A stretch of 64,000 nt of DNA from VXOZ01 sp965220045 (GTDB lineage: Bacteria; Chloroflexota; UBA11872; VXOZ01). The DNA lies in the NCBI GenBank assembly GCA_965220045.1, contig OZ244803.1:1674001-1738000 (forward strand). Reading direction: 5' to 3'. The notes beneath the pieces were generated by a model. It worked only from the letters and a program-made list of their open reading frames with translations. It had not been told where the DNA came from and did no database searches. The translations under genes were made by a program, and so were the position numbers. Each line of letters opens with the position of its first letter. Position 1 is the first letter of the stretch. Of this stretch, positions 62,556 through 64,000 are shown one piece after another.

Positions 62556-63815
62556 TTATACCAGCGGATCGAGAATGCTCTCATACCCGGGCACAAAGAG
62601 GCGTTGATACGTACGTTCGGCCTGAAAGTCGGTCATGGTGGCGATGTAGTCAGTGGCCACGCGCCGGCGCTGAGTATCGTCTCTGGCCGCACCAAAACTA
62701 TCCTGAAACTCCAGGGGATACATGGCCGCGCTTGCCTCATCCTGGAAGACAGTAAAGAGCCGTTCAACCATGTGGCGCGCTCTATGTGCCAGCGTCGTCA
62801 CCCGGGGTTCGGCAAACACCAAGACAAAGGCGACCTGTTTGAGCACTTCGCAACGCCGTTCCTGAGCGTCTGGGACCATTAGGCCGTAGCGATAGCGTTC
62901 TGATAGTGTCTCCGACCATCCCAGACGCGGCGCGCCCTGAGCGCAGCGCACAAATTCATTGATCAAACGCGAAGTCAGGTCCTTAAGCGCGGCGCGCACG
63001 TGACGCGGCGTCGGCAAGCCTTCCAACTCAATTAAGCGGGCAGCCAGCCAGTCCAATTCGCGCACCACGTCATCAGACGACCAGGCGCGTCCGCGTTCCT
63101 CCGCTTCTGCATGGACCCTCCGTATGACCGCATCCTGGTTGGAAGGTCGCCGCAGGTGCTGCAGCGAGATCATGCCAACATGGATGCCGTCTTCAAGGTC
63201 GTGGGCAGAGTAGGCCACGTCATCGGCCCAATTCATGATCTGGCACTCGAACGACCGCTCTTCCGCCGAACCGTTTTCACAGGCCCACGCGAGCAGTGGC
63301 GCGTCTGCGGCGTAGCAGGACTTTCCCTGCTCGGTCTGAGCGCCATGGATTGCCTTGTATTTGAGGAGGCCGTCCAGCACGCTCCGCGAGAGGTTTAGTC
63401 CAGGATAGCGGTCCGACTTGACTTCAAGGTGCGTCAGAACACGCAGGTTTTGCGCATTGGCCTCAAAGTTGCCATGGCACGCCATGCGGGCTCGCAGTAC
63501 TTGCTCACCGTAGTGGCCGAACGGCGGATGGCCGATGTCATGGGCCAGACAGATTGCTTCGACCAAGGAAGGATCGACGCCCAGCCGCATCGCCAGTCCT
63601 TTGCCGATCTGCGCCACCTCCAGCGAGTGCGTCAGCCGCGTGCGGAAGAAGTCGCCGTAGCGCACGCCAAACACCTGAGTCTTCCCTTGCAGCCGGCGGA
63701 AGGCAGCGCTGTGAATGATGCGCGCGCGGTCCCGCTCGAATTCTTCCCGCTCGTCCGCTTCCTTCGCTTCCTCCGGATGGAAGCGTGCGCGGTCATGCGT
63801 CGTGTACTCAATCAT
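62556..63815 (-). CDS. dgt: Deoxyguanosinetriphosphate triphosphohydrolase-like HD protein
   Basis: About 419 residues from ATG 63815. The conserved opening HDRARFHPEEAKEADEREEF leads to HSAAFRRLQGKTQVFG. The HD-domain metal residues are in RTRLTHSLEVAQ (His), LAHDIGHPPFGHYGEQ (His-Asp) and NWADDVAYSAHDLEDG (Asp). It hydrolyses dNTPs to deoxynucleosides and triphosphate, affecting nucleotide pools. An in-frame ATG at 63875 adds 20 residues with no family similarity; neither start has a strong ribosome-binding site. About 125 bp upstream to the window end hold nothing recognisable. Confidence 0.9.
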   Translation of the reverse strand: MIEYTTHDRARFHPEEAKEADEREEFERDRARIIHSAAFRRLQGKTQVFGVRYGDFFRTRLTHSLEVAQIGKGLAMRLGVDPSLVEAICLAHDIGHPPFGHYGEQVLRARMACHGNFEANAQNLRVLTHLEVKSDRYPGLNLSRSVLDGLLKYKAIHGAQTEQGKSCYAADAPLLAWACENGSAEERSFECQIMNWADDVAYSAHDLEDGIHVGMISLQHLRRPSNQDAVIRRVHAEAEERGRAWSSDDVVRELDWLAARLIELEGLPTPRHVRAALKDLTSRLINEFVRCAQGAPRLGWSETLSERYRYGLMVPDAQERRCEVLKQVAFVLVFAEPRVTTLAHRARHMVERLFTVFQDEASAAMYPLEFQDSFGAARDDTQRRRVATDYIATMTDFQAERTYQRLFVPGYESILDPLV

Positions 63816-64000
63816 GTTTCTTGCCCATGCGATTTGGAATGGTAGCTCCCGGCGCAAGATCCCCCACTCAATCATGCATGTCTACCATAGTCCGAAGGAG
63901 CGGCCCCCTACAACCGCTCCGCGCTAGTCCCAGCACTTGCCAACCCTGTTGCCGCGAGAGGCGGACCTGCCAGATAGCAATTGCGTAAGAGTTTGACAAA

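Noticed and set aside
1..64000. CRISPR arrays, prophage, integrases or biosynthetic clusters
   Set aside because: No regularly spaced direct repeats, no Cas, integrase, phage or multidomain synthase sequences are visible.

Overview
The window is a GC-rich, gene-dense bacterial chromosome segment with no rRNA, phage, plasmid or transposase genes. The gene mix points to an uncultured Chloroflexota-like bacterium of the marine or sponge-associated kind. It includes several phytanoyl-CoA dioxygenases, Tat-exported lipoprotein substrate-binding proteins, ceramidase-like enzymes without signal peptides, a SpoIIM-family membrane protein, a DUF4349 protein and a GPP34 protein. This placement is inferred from gene content, not from a marker-gene tree.

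Layout. 1-7.6 kb: start of nagB (cut by the window edge), an M20-like hydrolase with an altered active site, a stomatin/NfeD pair, a thioredoxin-like DUF255 protein and a PhyH oxygenase. 7.8-12.5 kb: an orphan sugar-type binding lipoprotein, accD-accA and a sugar isomerase-like TIM barrel. 12.9-17.2 kb: a giant MMPL transporter ending in an extra membrane helix, a Pro/Thr linker and a LysM domain, then a methyltransferase. 17.4-23.2 kb: a complete five-gene peptide ABC importer operon behind a clear sigma-70-like promoter. A decayed second copy of that promoter and of the binding-protein 5' end lies just beyond the operon. 24-27.8 kb: a zinc importer in which the binding protein (AztC/ZnuA type) carries an AztD-like beta-propeller zinc chaperone inside its His-rich loop. 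The gene is frameshifted by a perfect 13-bp tandem duplication. 28-35 kb: an SDR, tRNA-Gly, ferritin, hflK-hflC, tRNA-Arg and two tandem PhyH paralogues. 35-46 kb, all on the minus strand: ppc, murJ, a DUF4349 protein with inserted DUF11-like repeats, a TPR protein, an M16 peptidase and a CtpA protease. 46.7-50.7 kb: tatA, a SpoIIM-like gene, an M24 peptidase, efp, a biotin-carrier-like gene lacking the biotinylated lysine, and a YdeI-like gene. 51-56 kb: a drug-type ABC exporter and an S66 carboxypeptidase flanked by two membrane proteins with C-terminal BON-like domains. 56-64 kb: an amidohydrolase, two ceramidase-like paralogues with a GPP34 gene between them, a Gfo/Idh dehydrogenase and a dGTPase.

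Working together: accD/accA and perhaps the accB-like gene belong to fatty-acid synthesis. The peptide and zinc importers are complete uptake systems. TatA belongs to the machinery that exports the twin-arginine lipoproteins seen here. HflK/HflC and stomatin/NfeD are two separate SPFH membrane-quality modules. The intergenic DNA carries dispersed perfect palindromes, including one 28-bp element present in identical form about 56 kb apart.

Strongest leads: the AztC-AztD fusion and its 13-bp duplication, the lysine-less biotin carrier, the MMPL-LysM fusion, the decayed promoter copy, and the paired BON membrane proteins.
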